From NCBI GenBank assembly GCA_913050325.1, contig CAJWZP010000005.1:1-45091 (forward strand): DNA of 45,091 nt, read 5' to 3'. The notes below the pieces were generated by a model. The model saw nothing but the letters and a program-made list of their open reading frames with translations. It did not search any database and was not told the DNA's origin. The DNA is from an uncultured bacterium (lineage in GTDB: Bacteria; Desulfobacterota_D; UBA1144). Positions 6,868 through 15,788 of this stretch are shown one piece after another (the stretch's first letter is position 1; the number at the start of each line of letters is the position of its first letter). The translations under genes and the position numbers were made by a program.

Positions 6868-8466
6868 TTGAAAATTTTAGTTACGGATGGTCTTTCAAAA
6901 GAAGGTCTCAATCTTTTTGATAAATACTCTAACTTAGACGTCGACGTTAGAAAGAAAACTGACAGAGATGAATTAAAAAAAATTATAAATAATTATAATG
7001 CTGTAATTGTTAGAAGCGCTACTAAAATTGATAAAGAAATTATTGATTTAATGAATGATAATTTTAAATTAATAGGAAGAGCAGGAATAGGTGTTGATAA
7101 CGTTGATGTTTCTGAGGCTTCAAAGAAAGGAATTATCGTAATGAATACACCTTCGGCAAATGCAATAACAACTGCAGAACATACGATAGCTTTATTGTTT
7201 TCTCTAGTAAGAAATATTCCACAAGCATATGAGTCTATGAAGGAAAAAAAATGGGAACGTTCAAATTTTCAGGGTAAAGAATTATATGGGAAAACTTTCG
7301 GATTAATTGGCCTTGGTAATATTGGAAGATTGGTTGCTGAAAGAGCTTTAGGTTTGAAGATGAAAGTTATTGCTCATGATCCATTTATATCTAAAGATAC
7401 TGATCTTAACATGCCGATTGAATTAGTAGACTTAGAAGAAATTTTTAAAAATTCTGATGTAATATCAGTTCATACGCCGTTAACTCAAGGAACTAAAAAT
7501 CTGATATCAAAAGGTTCGATTGATATAATGAAAGACGGAGTTCTTATAATTAATTGTGCAAGGGGTGGAATTGTTAATGAGGAGGACATTGCAAGTGCTT
7601 TAAAATCTGAAAAAATTGGAGGTTTAGGAATAGATGTTTATGAACCAGAACCGCCAGACTTTAAATCCCCAATTTTTACTATTGACAAAAACATTGTATA
7701 TACGCCTCATTTAGGTGCTTCTACAAAAGAAGCACAAACTAAAGTAGGTATTGCAATGGCGGAGCAAGTAATTGAATATGCTGAAAATAATGTAGTTTTA
7801 AATGCTGTTAATATGCCATCGATGAATCTTGAAGTCCTATCAAAAATCCAGCCTTTCATCTCTTTGTGTGAAAAAATGGGAAAATTCATGGGTCAAGTTT
7901 GTAAAACTGGCGTTAAAAAAATAAAAGTTAAATACCATGGAAATGTATCTGAGAACGATGTAAAGCCTTTAACTATGTCAGCTTTAAAAGGGTACTTAAC
8001 ACCCATTATGAGCGCACCCGTAACTTTTGTTAACGCACCATTAATAGCAGAAGAAAGAGGGATTGAAATTGTAGAATCAAAAGATACAACTTTAAGTGAT
8101 TTTTCAAGTTTAATTTCATTAGATGTAGTAACAGAAGCAAATAGTTTTTCTTTATCTGGCTCTATCTTTGGTAAAAAAGAACCAAGATTTACAAATTTTA
8201 ATGACCATTCAATAGATATTTTACCAGAAGGTAATATTCTCATGATTGAAAATGATGATAAACCTGGCGTTATTGGTTTGCTAGGAAATGTTTTAGGTAA
8301 AAAAGATATTAATATAAATAGATTGTATTTGTCTAATCAAAAAGATGCTAAGAAAAATTATGCTTTGGCTTTAATTTCTGTAGATTCTCCAGTTTCAGAG
8401 GATGTGTTAGAATTTATTGCAAATATGGATGAGGTTAAAAGCATAGATCAAGTGATACTAGATTGA
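6868..8466 (+). CDS. serA: D-3-phosphoglycerate dehydrogenase
   Basis: First step of serine synthesis: oxidises 3-phosphoglycerate to 3-phosphohydroxypyruvate with NAD+. The 532-residue long form has an N-terminal substrate domain, a Rossmann NAD domain with GLIGLGNIGR (about 147-156), the catalytic HLGAST region near residue 282, an intervening ASB domain (about 315-455) and a C-terminal ACT domain (about 455-532) that usually gives serine feedback control. The start is TTG at 6868, with GGAGG 7 bases upstream; an open frame reaches back to 6778, but that would include the promoter and lies before the conserved KILVTDGL start. Followed by hisZ with overlapping stop and start, then purA. The serine made here could feed the gcv system at 16.9-21.3 kb. 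Confidence 0.95.
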   Translation: MKILVTDGLSKEGLNLFDKYSNLDVDVRKKTDRDELKKIINNYNAVIVRSATKIDKEIIDLMNDNFKLIGRAGIGVDNVDVSEASKKGIIVMNTPSANAITTAEHTIALLFSLVRNIPQAYESMKEKKWERSNFQGKELYGKTFGLIGLGNIGRLVAERALGLKMKVIAHDPFISKDTDLNMPIELVDLEEIFKNSDVISVHTPLTQGTKNLISKGSIDIMKDGVLIINCARGGIVNEEDIASALKSEKIGGLGIDVYEPEPPDFKSPIFTIDKNIVYTPHLGASTKEAQTKVGIAMAEQVIEYAENNVVLNAVNMPSMNLEVLSKIQPFISLCEKMGKFMGQVCKTGVKKIKVKYHGNVSENDVKPLTMSALKGYLTPIMSAPVTFVNAPLIAEERGIEIVESKDTTLSDFSSLISLDVVTEANSFSLSGSIFGKKEPRFTNFNDHSIDILPEGNILMIENDDKPGVIGLLGNVLGKKDININRLYLSNQKDAKKNYALALISVDSPVSEDVLEFIANMDEVKSIDQVILD

Positions 8467-9674
8467 TGAAAAGAGTCACGCTACCTCCAGGAATTAAAGA
8501 TTACTCTACTGATATCGTAAAAAAGATTGATTATATTAATGAAATTTTTTTTACCGAAACAGAAAATTGGGGTTATCAAAAAGTATTAACTCCAATTTTA
8601 GAAAATTTAGACTCTTTGATTCATGATTCAAAGGATAATTCTTCCTCTAATATTCTTAAAATGGTTGATCCACTCAACGGAAATATTTTAGGAATAAGAT
8701 CGGATGTGACACAGCAAATATTACGATATGTAATTTCAAATTTTAACTTAGATAATCTTCCAGTGAAGCTTTCATATTCCGAGAGAGTTATTAGAAATAA
8801 CCTGACAGAGAAATCAAATGTTAGGGAAGTGTTTCAAATTGGCTGTGAATCTATTGGTACAAACGGTCAGATAGATGATATTGAAACTATTCAATTAGCT
8901 TCAACATTATTAAAAAAAATAGGTTTTCCCAAACAAGTAATAACCTTAAGTTCATCATACATAGTTAATTTTGTTTTACTTCAATTACCAAACTGCAGGG
9001 AAAATATCAAAGATTTATTTTCTAAAAAAGACTTTTCAAGTATTAAAAATCTTGTTAAAGATAAAGCAATTCCTACTAAGGAGAGAGTATTTATTAATAA
9101 AGTTGTAATTTCTTTATTACAAAATAAAATTCCTAAGAATTTTTTATTGAATAGAAATGTAAAAAAAGAAATAGATAAAATAATTAACCTAAGAAATCAA
9201 TTAAGCAAAATTAATAAAGATGTTAATTTTGTTGTTGATTTATTAGACGTTAAGGATTTTGATTATTACTCTGATATAACTTTTGAAATAAATGTACCTC
9301 AGATAAATGTTAGTTTAGTTAAAGGTGGGAGGTATAATAATATTTTTGAAAATTATGGAGTTTCTATACCAGCTATTGGTTTTGCGCTTAATATAATGCC
9401 AGTAGTAAACAGTATTAAAATTGATGATTTACCAAAACCTGCAGCTTTAGTTTTAATTAATAAAAAATTATCACTTTCAGATTTATTTGTTGTTCGTGAT
9501 TTTTTATCTTCACAAGGATTCTTTGTTGAATTATCTGAAAAAAATCATAAAAATAAAAAATTCCAATTAATAATTAAAATTTCAACAAATAAAGAAATTA
9601 TTATTTATGATGGCGAGATGAGAAAAATTTTAAAATTTAAATCATTAAAAGATTTTATTGAGGATGAAATTTAG
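8466..9674 (+). CDS. hisZ: ATP phosphoribosyltransferase regulatory subunit HisZ
   Basis: HisZ is a catalytically dead HisRS paralogue that pairs with short HisG to start histidine synthesis. It shows the HisRS-like core PPGIKDY at the N-terminus, LSYSERVIRNN, REVFQIGCESIG and DYYSDITFE, without HisRS-specific catalytic blocks. The 402 residues are rather long for HisZ, and the C-terminal 80 residues (from about 325, PKPAALVLINKK) could be a vestigial anticodon-binding-type domain. The start is ATG at 8466, sharing its A with the serA TGA (TGATG). The neighbours serA and purA are typical for alphaproteobacterial hisZ. hisG is not in the window; hisD-hisC lie 33 kb away. Confidence 0.85.
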   Translation: MKRVTLPPGIKDYSTDIVKKIDYINEIFFTETENWGYQKVLTPILENLDSLIHDSKDNSSSNILKMVDPLNGNILGIRSDVTQQILRYVISNFNLDNLPVKLSYSERVIRNNLTEKSNVREVFQIGCESIGTNGQIDDIETIQLASTLLKKIGFPKQVITLSSSYIVNFVLLQLPNCRENIKDLFSKKDFSSIKNLVKDKAIPTKERVFINKVVISLLQNKIPKNFLLNRNVKKEIDKIINLRNQLSKINKDVNFVVDLLDVKDFDYYSDITFEINVPQINVSLVKGGRYNNIFENYGVSIPAIGFALNIMPVVNSIKIDDLPKPAALVLINKKLSLSDLFVVRDFLSSQGFFVELSEKNHKNKKFQLIIKISTNKEIIIYDGEMRKILKFKSLKDFIEDEI

Positions 9675-10952
9675 TTGAATAAAAACAATAACCTTGTAAT
9701 AGTAGGGGCCCAATGGGGTGATGAAGGTAAGGGAAGGATTATTGATCTTTTGTCTCTTGATTATGATGTTATAGCACGATTTCAAGGTGGTAGTAATGCC
9801 GGGCATACAATCATTGTTGGAAATAAAAAGATTGTATTACATCATATTCCTTCTGGTGTTTTGAGACCTAGTAAAGTTTCAGTTATTGGAAACGGTGCCG
9901 TAATTGATCCCGAAGTAATTGTAGAAGAAATAAAGGCCTTAAGGAGAAAGGGTTATAAGATAAATTCCAGGAATTTAAAAATAAGTAATCTTTCTCATAT
10001 TATTCTCCCGTATCATAAGCTTTTAGATAAGGGCCGAGAAGTATTAAAAGGTAAAAATGCAATTGGTACAACTGGTAGAGGTATTGGACCTTGTTATGAG
10101 GATAAAATTGCTCGCCAAGGAATAAGATTTATTGACCTAGCTAATAAAAAATTATTGAAAGATAAATTAAAATTATATTTAAGAGAAAAAAATAAAATAT
10201 TGTCTTTAGTTTTTAATTTAAAGAAAATTAATATTGACGATTTAATTCAATTACTTCAAAAAAAATATAAATTTCTAAAAGAATTTATTTGTGATACTGA
10301 AGATTTTCTCAATAAGTCTGACGAAAAAGGAAAAAAAATTCTTTTTGAGGGTGCTCAAGGAGTTATGCTCGACATAGACTTTGGAACATATCCCTTTGTT
10401 ACATCTTCATCAACATTATCTTCTAATGCTTCTTCTGGTACAGGATTTCCTAGTAAAAAAATTACAAAATCTATTGGAATTTCAAAAGCCTATACTACTA
10501 GGGTAGGACACGGTCCTTTTCCCACAGAGATGATTGATGATCAAGGGTTAAGCTTAAGAGAGTTTGGAGATGAATACGGAGCAACAACTGGTAGGCCAAG
10601 AAGATGTGGCTGGTTAGACTTAATAGCCCTTAAACATTCTGTCGAAATATGTGGACTTGATGAAATTATTCTTACCAAAGTTGATATTCTGGCAATGTTT
10701 AAAAATATAAAATTATGCACAGGATACAAACACAAAGGGAAAATTATAAAAAAATTTCCATTAGACAATTCGTTATTAGATGAGGTTGAGCCAATTTATA
10801 AAACATTTAAATCCTGGAATCCAAATGAACTAAACAGCAAAAAAATGCCTAAAACATTAATGTCAATGATTAAGTTTATTGAAAAATTTTTAAAAGTAAG
10901 AATATCTATGATTTCGGTTGGTCCTGAAAGAAAACAGATTGTTTATTTGTAA
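9675..10952 (+). CDS. purA: Adenylosuccinate synthetase
   Basis: Joins IMP and aspartate using GTP to give adenylosuccinate, the committed step to AMP. The 425 residues carry the GTP loop GAQWGDEGKGR at about 10-20 (catalytic Asp and Lys), GGSNAGHTI with the catalytic His, GTTGRGIGPCYEDK, TRVGHGPFPTE and TTGRPRRCGWLD. The start is TTG at 9675 immediately after the hisZ TAG, with a distant GAGG (9660-9663); no other start precedes the conserved glycine loop. Its last 10 bases overlap the end of convergent phoH. Confidence 0.96.
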   Translation: MNKNNNLVIVGAQWGDEGKGRIIDLLSLDYDVIARFQGGSNAGHTIIVGNKKIVLHHIPSGVLRPSKVSVIGNGAVIDPEVIVEEIKALRRKGYKINSRNLKISNLSHIILPYHKLLDKGREVLKGKNAIGTTGRGIGPCYEDKIARQGIRFIDLANKKLLKDKLKLYLREKNKILSLVFNLKKINIDDLIQLLQKKYKFLKEFICDTEDFLNKSDEKGKKILFEGAQGVMLDIDFGTYPFVTSSSTLSSNASSGTGFPSKKITKSIGISKAYTTRVGHGPFPTEMIDDQGLSLREFGDEYGATTGRPRRCGWLDLIALKHSVEICGLDEIILTKVDILAMFKNIKLCTGYKHKGKIIKKFPLDNSLLDEVEPIYKTFKSWNPNELNSKKMPKTLMSMIKFIEKFLKVRISMISVGPERKQIVYL

Positions 10953-11899
10953 GCTTCAATTATATCTTTGACCAGAGGATGCCTAACGACATCATCACCG
11001 TTAAAATTTACAAATTCTATTCCTTCAATGTTATTTAAAAGTGAATTTGCTTCTATTAAACCAGATTTAATATTTTTATCTAAATCAATCTGAGTTATAT
11101 CTCCAGTTATTATTACTTTTGAATTAAATCCAAAACGAGTTAAAAACATTTTCATTTGTGAGGATGTAGTATTTTGAGCTTCATCTAAAATTATAAAAGC
11201 GTCATTAAGGGTTCTACCTCTCATAAATGCCAAAGGTGCTATTTCTATAGTTCCCCTGTCTATAAATCTACTAATTCGATCAGGATCAATCATATCATTT
11301 AAAGAATCAAATAGTGGTTTTAGGTAAGGATCTACTTTTTCACTTAAATCTCCAGGTAAAAAACCTAGTTTTTCTCCAGCTTCTACCGCTGGCCTTGTTA
11401 AAATAATTTTTTTTACTTTTTTGAGATTTAAAAAAGATATCGCCATCGCAACTGCAAGATATGTCTTACCTGTTCCTGCTGGCCCAACACCAAAAACAAC
11501 ATCATTTTTTCTAATTGAATCAATATAAAGCTTTTGGTTTACGCTTTTTGGTGCAATTGTTTTTTTATCTGTTGATAAACACACTGTATCCAAAAAAATT
11601 TCTTCGATACTATAATTTTTATTTTTTATAATTTTAGATCCTAAGTCAAAGTCACTTTGATTTGGCGAATAACCTTTTTTAATTATTTTATAAAAACTTT
11701 TTAATAAATTTGAGCAATTTTCTATTGAACTCTGAATCCCATTTAATTTTAAAACACATCCTCTAGAATGAATTTCTATTTCATATAGTGCCTCTATATA
11801 TTTTAAATTTTTATTTTCAACACCTGCCAATGTATTGAAAGAAGCATTCTCGTCGAATTCAATCGTTATCTCTGAAATAGGTTCTAAAATTACACTCAT
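10943..11899 (-). CDS. phoH: PhoH-like ATPase
   Basis: A cytoplasmic P-loop ATPase linked in other bacteria to RNA metabolism, often next to ybeY. The 318 residues have an N-terminal KH-like region (about 30-80), then Walker A GPAGTGKT (139-146), LTRPAVEAGEKLGFLPG and Walker B FIILDEAQN. The ATG overlaps the stop of the upstream exchanger gene by 4 bases (ATGA). Third gene of a purC-exchanger-phoH operon. No ybeY is seen; lnt, a frequent neighbour of phoH-ybeY in Proteobacteria, is at the far right edge. The 3' end overlaps convergent purA by 10 bases. Confidence 0.92.
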   Translation of the reverse strand: MSVILEPISEITIEFDENASFNTLAGVENKNLKYIEALYEIEIHSRGCVLKLNGIQSSIENCSNLLKSFYKIIKKGYSPNQSDFDLGSKIIKNKNYSIEEIFLDTVCLSTDKKTIAPKSVNQKLYIDSIRKNDVVFGVGPAGTGKTYLAVAMAISFLNLKKVKKIILTRPAVEAGEKLGFLPGDLSEKVDPYLKPLFDSLNDMIDPDRISRFIDRGTIEIAPLAFMRGRTLNDAFIILDEAQNTTSSQMKMFLTRFGFNSKVIITGDITQIDLDKNIKSGLIEANSLLNNIEGIEFVNFNGDDVVRHPLVKDIIEAYK

Positions 11900-12828
11900 A
11901 TTTTAACTACGAAAATAATATAAATAAAAACCAAAAATATTCCACAATAATTAGGTAGTATATTTTTTCTTGTAGGTAAAAAAACTATTAATAACATCAT
12001 AAATTCTGCTAGTAATAATAATAAAATAGTAAAATTTGAAAAAATTGGAAAAGAAATTCCATATAATATGCTAATTATTGAAAAAATTAGAAAATTTGCA
12101 ATATTGCTTCCAAATATGTTTCCCAAAACAAAATCATTTTTTTGATATTTATAAACGGAGATTAAAGAAGTTATTATTTCTGGGGATGATGTACTAAGGG
12201 CCATAAAAAGGCTACTTACAAGGGTATTATCGATACCAAATATATCAATAAATTTTACCGCAATGCTAACTAGTGCGTTAGAGGAACCATATATTGTGAG
12301 TGACCCAAATATTATATATAGCACAGCCCGTGAAATTGATATTTCGCTTTTATTAAAATCACCTACATTGTTACTATTATCCGAATAGTTTTTAAAATAA
12401 AAAAAAGCAGTTGCCAGTATTAAGAAAAATAAAATTATTTTTGTATTTATAATTCCATACATACAAAAAAGCAAAGTTGCTAAAAAAATAATTATATAAT
12501 TTTGTTTAATTTTTTTAACTTCAAATTTAAATCTCGATTTGAAAGTAATTAATAAAGTTCCACCAAGAATTAAGCAAGTATTAGCTACATTACTTCCAAG
12601 TATTGTTCCATAGATAAAATTATTTGAATGTTCTGGTACATTTGCAGAATTAATAAGTATAAGTAATTCTGGCAGTGACGTAGCTATAGCTATAACTGTT
12701 GTACCTATAAGAAAATCCGAAAGATTTAATTTTTTTGATATTTTTACGGCACCGGATATTAATAATAATGAACCAATATATAAACCTAGTGCGGCGAAAA
12801 GGAATTCTAAAATTATAAAATAGTTCAA
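11896..12828 (-). CDS. Cation/Ca2+ exchanger family membrane protein (YrbG/CaxA-like)
   Basis: A 310-residue integral membrane antiporter of the Ca2+/cation antiporter superfamily, with about ten hydrophobic segments and the two inverted alpha-repeats: GTTVIAIATSLPELL in the first half and FMALSTSSPEIITSLIS in the second. The acidic residues of these repeats normally coordinate Ca2+ or Na+. The start is TTG (12828), overlapping the purC TGA as TTGA, with no Shine-Dalgarno sequence, so translation is probably coupled. It sits between purC and phoH. Ion specificity cannot be told from sequence. Confidence 0.85.
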   Translation of the reverse strand: MNYFIILEFLFAALGLYIGSLLLISGAVKISKKLNLSDFLIGTTVIAIATSLPELLILINSANVPEHSNNFIYGTILGSNVANTCLILGGTLLITFKSRFKFEVKKIKQNYIIIFLATLLFCMYGIINTKIILFFLILATAFFYFKNYSDNSNNVGDFNKSEISISRAVLYIIFGSLTIYGSSNALVSIAVKFIDIFGIDNTLVSSLFMALSTSSPEIITSLISVYKYQKNDFVLGNIFGSNIANFLIFSIISILYGISFPIFSNFTILLLLLAEFMMLLIVFLPTRKNILPNYCGIFLVFIYIIFVVKI

Positions 12829-13721
12829 TTGGTTAAGAGATCCAATACTTCAACATATTTCTCTGTAGTTTTTTTAGATATTTCATCTGGTAATTCAGGT
12901 GCAGGGGGTTTTTTATCCCATCCCACAGAAGTTAAATAATCTCTAACAAATTGTTTATCATAACTTTGTTGACCTCTACCTGCTTCATATAAAGATTTAG
13001 GCCAAAATCTTGATGAATCTGGGGTTAGAACTTCGTCAATTAGTATAATTTTATTTTCATCCACTAATCCAAATTCAAATTTTGTATCAGCTATTAATAT
13101 TCCTTTTGATTCAGCATAGTCTCTTGCTTTAGAATATATTTTTATAGACAAGTCTTTAACCTTATTCGCAATTTCATCACCTACAATTTCAGAACATTTT
13201 TCAAAACTAATATTTTCATCATGTTCACCTTGTTCAGCTTTGGTTGATGGAGTAAATATAGGTTCATCCAATTTTTCAGATTCAATCAAACCTTCCTTTA
13301 ATTTTAGACCACAAACAGTTCCTTGCTTTTTATATTCTGACCAACCTGAGCCTGTAATATAACCCCTAACTATACATTCAATTGGTAACGGTTTTGCTTT
13401 TTTTACAACCATTGATCTTCCAGCAAGTTGATCAATGTCTTTTTCTAAATCTGGATAAAGTTCTGTTATCTTCTCTGTTATAAAATGATTTTCAACGATA
13501 TCTTCTGTTAAAGAAAACCAAAACTTGGACAGTTTTGTTAAAACTTCTCCTTTTCCGAATATTCCTGATGGTAATACAGAGTCATATGCTGAAATTCTAT
13601 CTGAAGATACTATCAATAAGTTATCACCAAGATTATAAAGGTCTCTTACTTTTCCTCTATTGAGTAATTCATAAGAGTTAATATTTGATTCTAAAATAAT
13701 ATTTTTGTTTTCTATATCCAT
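12825..13721 (-). CDS. purC: Phosphoribosylaminoimidazole-succinocarboxamide synthase
   Basis: SAICAR synthetase of de novo purine synthesis: joins CAIR and aspartate with ATP. The 298-residue long form has the N-terminal RGKVRDLYNLG ATP loop (about 22-32), SSDRISAYDSVLPSGI, VRGYITGSGWSEYKKQGTVCG, FTPSTKAEQGEHDENIS and DEVLTPDSSRFWP. The long form differs from the roughly 240-residue type usual in Alphaproteobacteria and Bacillus. TATAAT on the minus strand lies 16 bases upstream of the ATG, within an AT-rich gap to tRNA-Val; no Shine-Dalgarno sequence is evident. First gene of an operon with the exchanger and phoH. Confidence 0.95.
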   Translation of the reverse strand: MDIENKNIILESNINSYELLNRGKVRDLYNLGDNLLIVSSDRISAYDSVLPSGIFGKGEVLTKLSKFWFSLTEDIVENHFITEKITELYPDLEKDIDQLAGRSMVVKKAKPLPIECIVRGYITGSGWSEYKKQGTVCGLKLKEGLIESEKLDEPIFTPSTKAEQGEHDENISFEKCSEIVGDEIANKVKDLSIKIYSKARDYAESKGILIADTKFEFGLVDENKIILIDEVLTPDSSRFWPKSLYEAGRGQQSYDKQFVRDYLTSVGWDKKPPAPELPDEISKKTTEKYVEVLDLLTN

Positions 13722-13761
13722 AATAAAACAATAATAAATTATAAAATAAATTCAACAAAAT

Positions 13762-13789
13762 TTGATTTATCTAGCCCAGTAATTACAAT
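13762..13789 (+). promoter_or_regulatory. Promoter of tRNA-Val and the thrS-infC-rpmI-rplT operon
   Basis: TTGATT (13762-13767) and TACAAT (13784-13789) with a 16-base spacer. Transcription would begin near 13796, a few bases before the mature tRNA 5' end at 13801. No other good promoter lies before thrS, so the tRNA and thrS are probably one transcript. Confidence 0.6.
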
Positions 13790-13800
13790 ATTTTCTTTAT

Positions 13801-13872
13801 GAGCGCGTAGCTCAGGGGGAGAGCGCTTGCTTGACATGCAAGAGGTCGGTGGTTCAAATCCACTCGTGCTCA
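13801..13872 (+). tRNA. tRNA-Val (anticodon GAC)
   Basis: A full cloverleaf: acceptor GAGCGCG with CGTGCTC (one G-U), D stem GCTC/GAGC, anticodon stem CTTGC/GCAAG around loop TTGACAT (GAC at 13834-13836), and T arm GGTGG-TTCAAAT-CCACT. Discriminator A at 13872; CCA is not encoded. It reads GUC and GUU valine codons. It ends only 8 bases before the thrS ATG. Confidence 0.97.
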
Positions 13873-13880
13873 CGAATTTT

Positions 13881-15788
13881 ATGAGATATTACGTAGGTAA
13901 AAAAGAATTAGATTCAGAAAAGAAATTAAATCTTGGTGAAATCTTTTGTAAATTGGAATTTGATTCAACTGTAATTGGGGCTGAAATAGATGGAGAGCTT
14001 CAAGATTTCTACTTTTTCCCTCAAGATGAATCAAAAATTAAACCTATATTTGTTGATTCACAAAAAGGATTGAACTTAATAAGGCATTCAACAGCTCATA
14101 TATTAGCTGAAGCTGTCCAAGCTACATACCCTGATACAAAAGTAACAATAGGCCCTGTAATTGAGAATGGTTTTTATTATGATTTTTATACAGATAGAAC
14201 TTTTACTGAAAATGATTTAGAAATCTTTGAGAACAAAATGCAAGAGATAATCGATAATCAAACATCTTTTGTTAAAGAAGAAATCTCTAGAGATGAAGCA
14301 TTAAAATTGTTCGGAAAAATGGGAGAAGTTTTTAAAGAAGAAATAATTAATGATTTAGATGTAAAAGAAAGTATCTCAATTTATAAACAAGATGGTTGGT
14401 TTGATTTATGCAGAGGCCCCCATATACCAAATTCTAAATATATTAAATCCTTTAAACTTTTAAGCGTAGCTGGATCATATTGGAGAGGTGATGAAACAAG
14501 AGAATCATTACAAAGAATTTATGGTACGGCTTTTTTTAATAAAAAAGACTTGAGCAGTTATTTGAAAACTGTAGAGGAAGCTAAGAAAAGAGATCATAGA
14601 AAACTTGGCAAAGAATTAGATTTATTTTCGATAAATGATGATATAGGACCTGGATTGGTTTTATGGCATCCCAATGGTGCAACTATAAGAAATATTATTG
14701 AGAATTATTGGAGAGAAAAACACATAGAAACAAATTATCAAATTATCTATACACCTCACATAGCAAAAGCAAATCTATGGGAAACAAGTGGCCACTTGGA
14801 ATTTTATAGTGAAAATATGTTTTCACAGATGGAAATTGATACAAATAAATATCAAACCAAACCCATGAATTGTCCTTTTCACATTATGATCTATAAGAAT
14901 GGCCTCAAGAGTTATAGAGATTTACCAGTTAAGTTTGCAGAAATAGGTACTGTTTACAGATATGAAAGATCAGGAGTATTACATGGACTTTTCAGGGCTA
15001 GAGGATTTACACAAGACGATGCCCATATTTTTTGCTCATTAGATCAAATAGAAAAAGAAGTGAGTGATGTTATGGATTTAACTATTGAATTTCTCAACAA
15101 GTTTGGTTTTTCAGATTATGAAATTTATGTATCAACTAAGCCCAAAAAATATGTGGGCAGTGATGACGAGTGGGAATCAGCAACAAATTCTTTAAAAAAA
15201 TCCTTAGATAATAAATCATTAAAATATTCCATAGATGATGGTGGGGGAGCATTTTATGGTCCTAAAATTGACTTAAAAATTAAAGATGTACTTGGAAGGC
15301 TATGGCAATGTTCTACTGTTCAAGTAGATTTTAATCTTCCAAAGAGATTTGACCTTGAGTATATTTCAAGTAATAATCAAAGACTTCAGCCAGTTATGAT
15401 TCATAGAGCAATTTTTGGATCTTTTGAAAGGTTTTTTGGAATACTGATTGAGCATTATGGGGGAGCATTCCCAACATGGTTGTCTCCTTACCAGATTAGG
15501 TTGCTAACGGTTTCTGATGAACAGGTTGACTTTGCAAATGAGGTTGCAGATAATCTTAAATCCAATAATTTAAGAGTTTATTTAGATTTAAGAAATGAAA
15601 AATTAGGTTTGAAAATTAGGGAAAGTGAAATATCAAAAGTTCCATTTATAGGAATAATTGGTAATAATGAAAGTGAGAATAAAACAATTAATATCAGAAG
15701 ATATGGAGGCGAGCAAATAGGAGAAATTAAAATAGATGAGCTTGTTAAATTAATTTGTGGTGATACTTCAAAGGAGGTTGTTTCATAA
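13881..15788 (+). CDS. thrS: Threonyl-tRNA synthetase
   Basis: Charges tRNA-Thr. The 635 residues comprise an N-terminal TGS domain (about 1-60), the editing domain with HSTAHILAEAV (HxxxH) and RGPH, the class II catalytic core with the zinc-binding Cys in MNCPFH and motif 2 region RGFTQDDAHIF, the motif 3 block HRAIFGSFERF, and a C-terminal anticodon-binding domain (about 530-630). The start is ATG 13881 (MRYYVGKK); an open frame back to 13827 would read through the tRNA and is rejected. There is no Shine-Dalgarno sequence: once the tRNA is cut off, the mRNA would have an 8-base leader. Its end carries the infC ribosome-binding site, and the stop overlaps the infC start. Confidence 0.96.
   Translation: MRYYVGKKELDSEKKLNLGEIFCKLEFDSTVIGAEIDGELQDFYFFPQDESKIKPIFVDSQKGLNLIRHSTAHILAEAVQATYPDTKVTIGPVIENGFYYDFYTDRTFTENDLEIFENKMQEIIDNQTSFVKEEISRDEALKLFGKMGEVFKEEIINDLDVKESISIYKQDGWFDLCRGPHIPNSKYIKSFKLLSVAGSYWRGDETRESLQRIYGTAFFNKKDLSSYLKTVEEAKKRDHRKLGKELDLFSINDDIGPGLVLWHPNGATIRNIIENYWREKHIETNYQIIYTPHIAKANLWETSGHLEFYSENMFSQMEIDTNKYQTKPMNCPFHIMIYKNGLKSYRDLPVKFAEIGTVYRYERSGVLHGLFRARGFTQDDAHIFCSLDQIEKEVSDVMDLTIEFLNKFGFSDYEIYVSTKPKKYVGSDDEWESATNSLKKSLDNKSLKYSIDDGGGAFYGPKIDLKIKDVLGRLWQCSTVQVDFNLPKRFDLEYISSNNQRLQPVMIHRAIFGSFERFFGILIEHYGGAFPTWLSPYQIRLLTVSDEQVDFANEVADNLKSNNLRVYLDLRNEKLGLKIRESEISKVPFIGIIGNNESENKTINIRRYGGEQIGEIKIDELVKLICGDTSKEVVS
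15771..15787 (+). promoter_or_regulatory. Ribosome-binding site and AUA start of infC
   Basis: A perfect AAGGAGG (15771-15777) lies inside the last codons of thrS, 7 bases before an ATA at 15785-15787. This ATA is in frame with the conserved IF3 sequence, whose N-terminal part has no ATG, GTG or TTG before Met35. The thrS TAA (15786-15788) overlaps it (ATAA). It therefore appears to decide an unusual AUA start. Confidence 0.75.

Noticed and set aside
7893-8243. 116-codon frame antisense to serA
   Set aside because: The serA frame has clear family similarity through the region; the antisense frame has no start signal or recognisable motif.
13827-13880. N-terminal extension of ThrS reading through the tRNA
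   Set aside because: The added residues are translated tRNA-Val sequence and have no family similarity.
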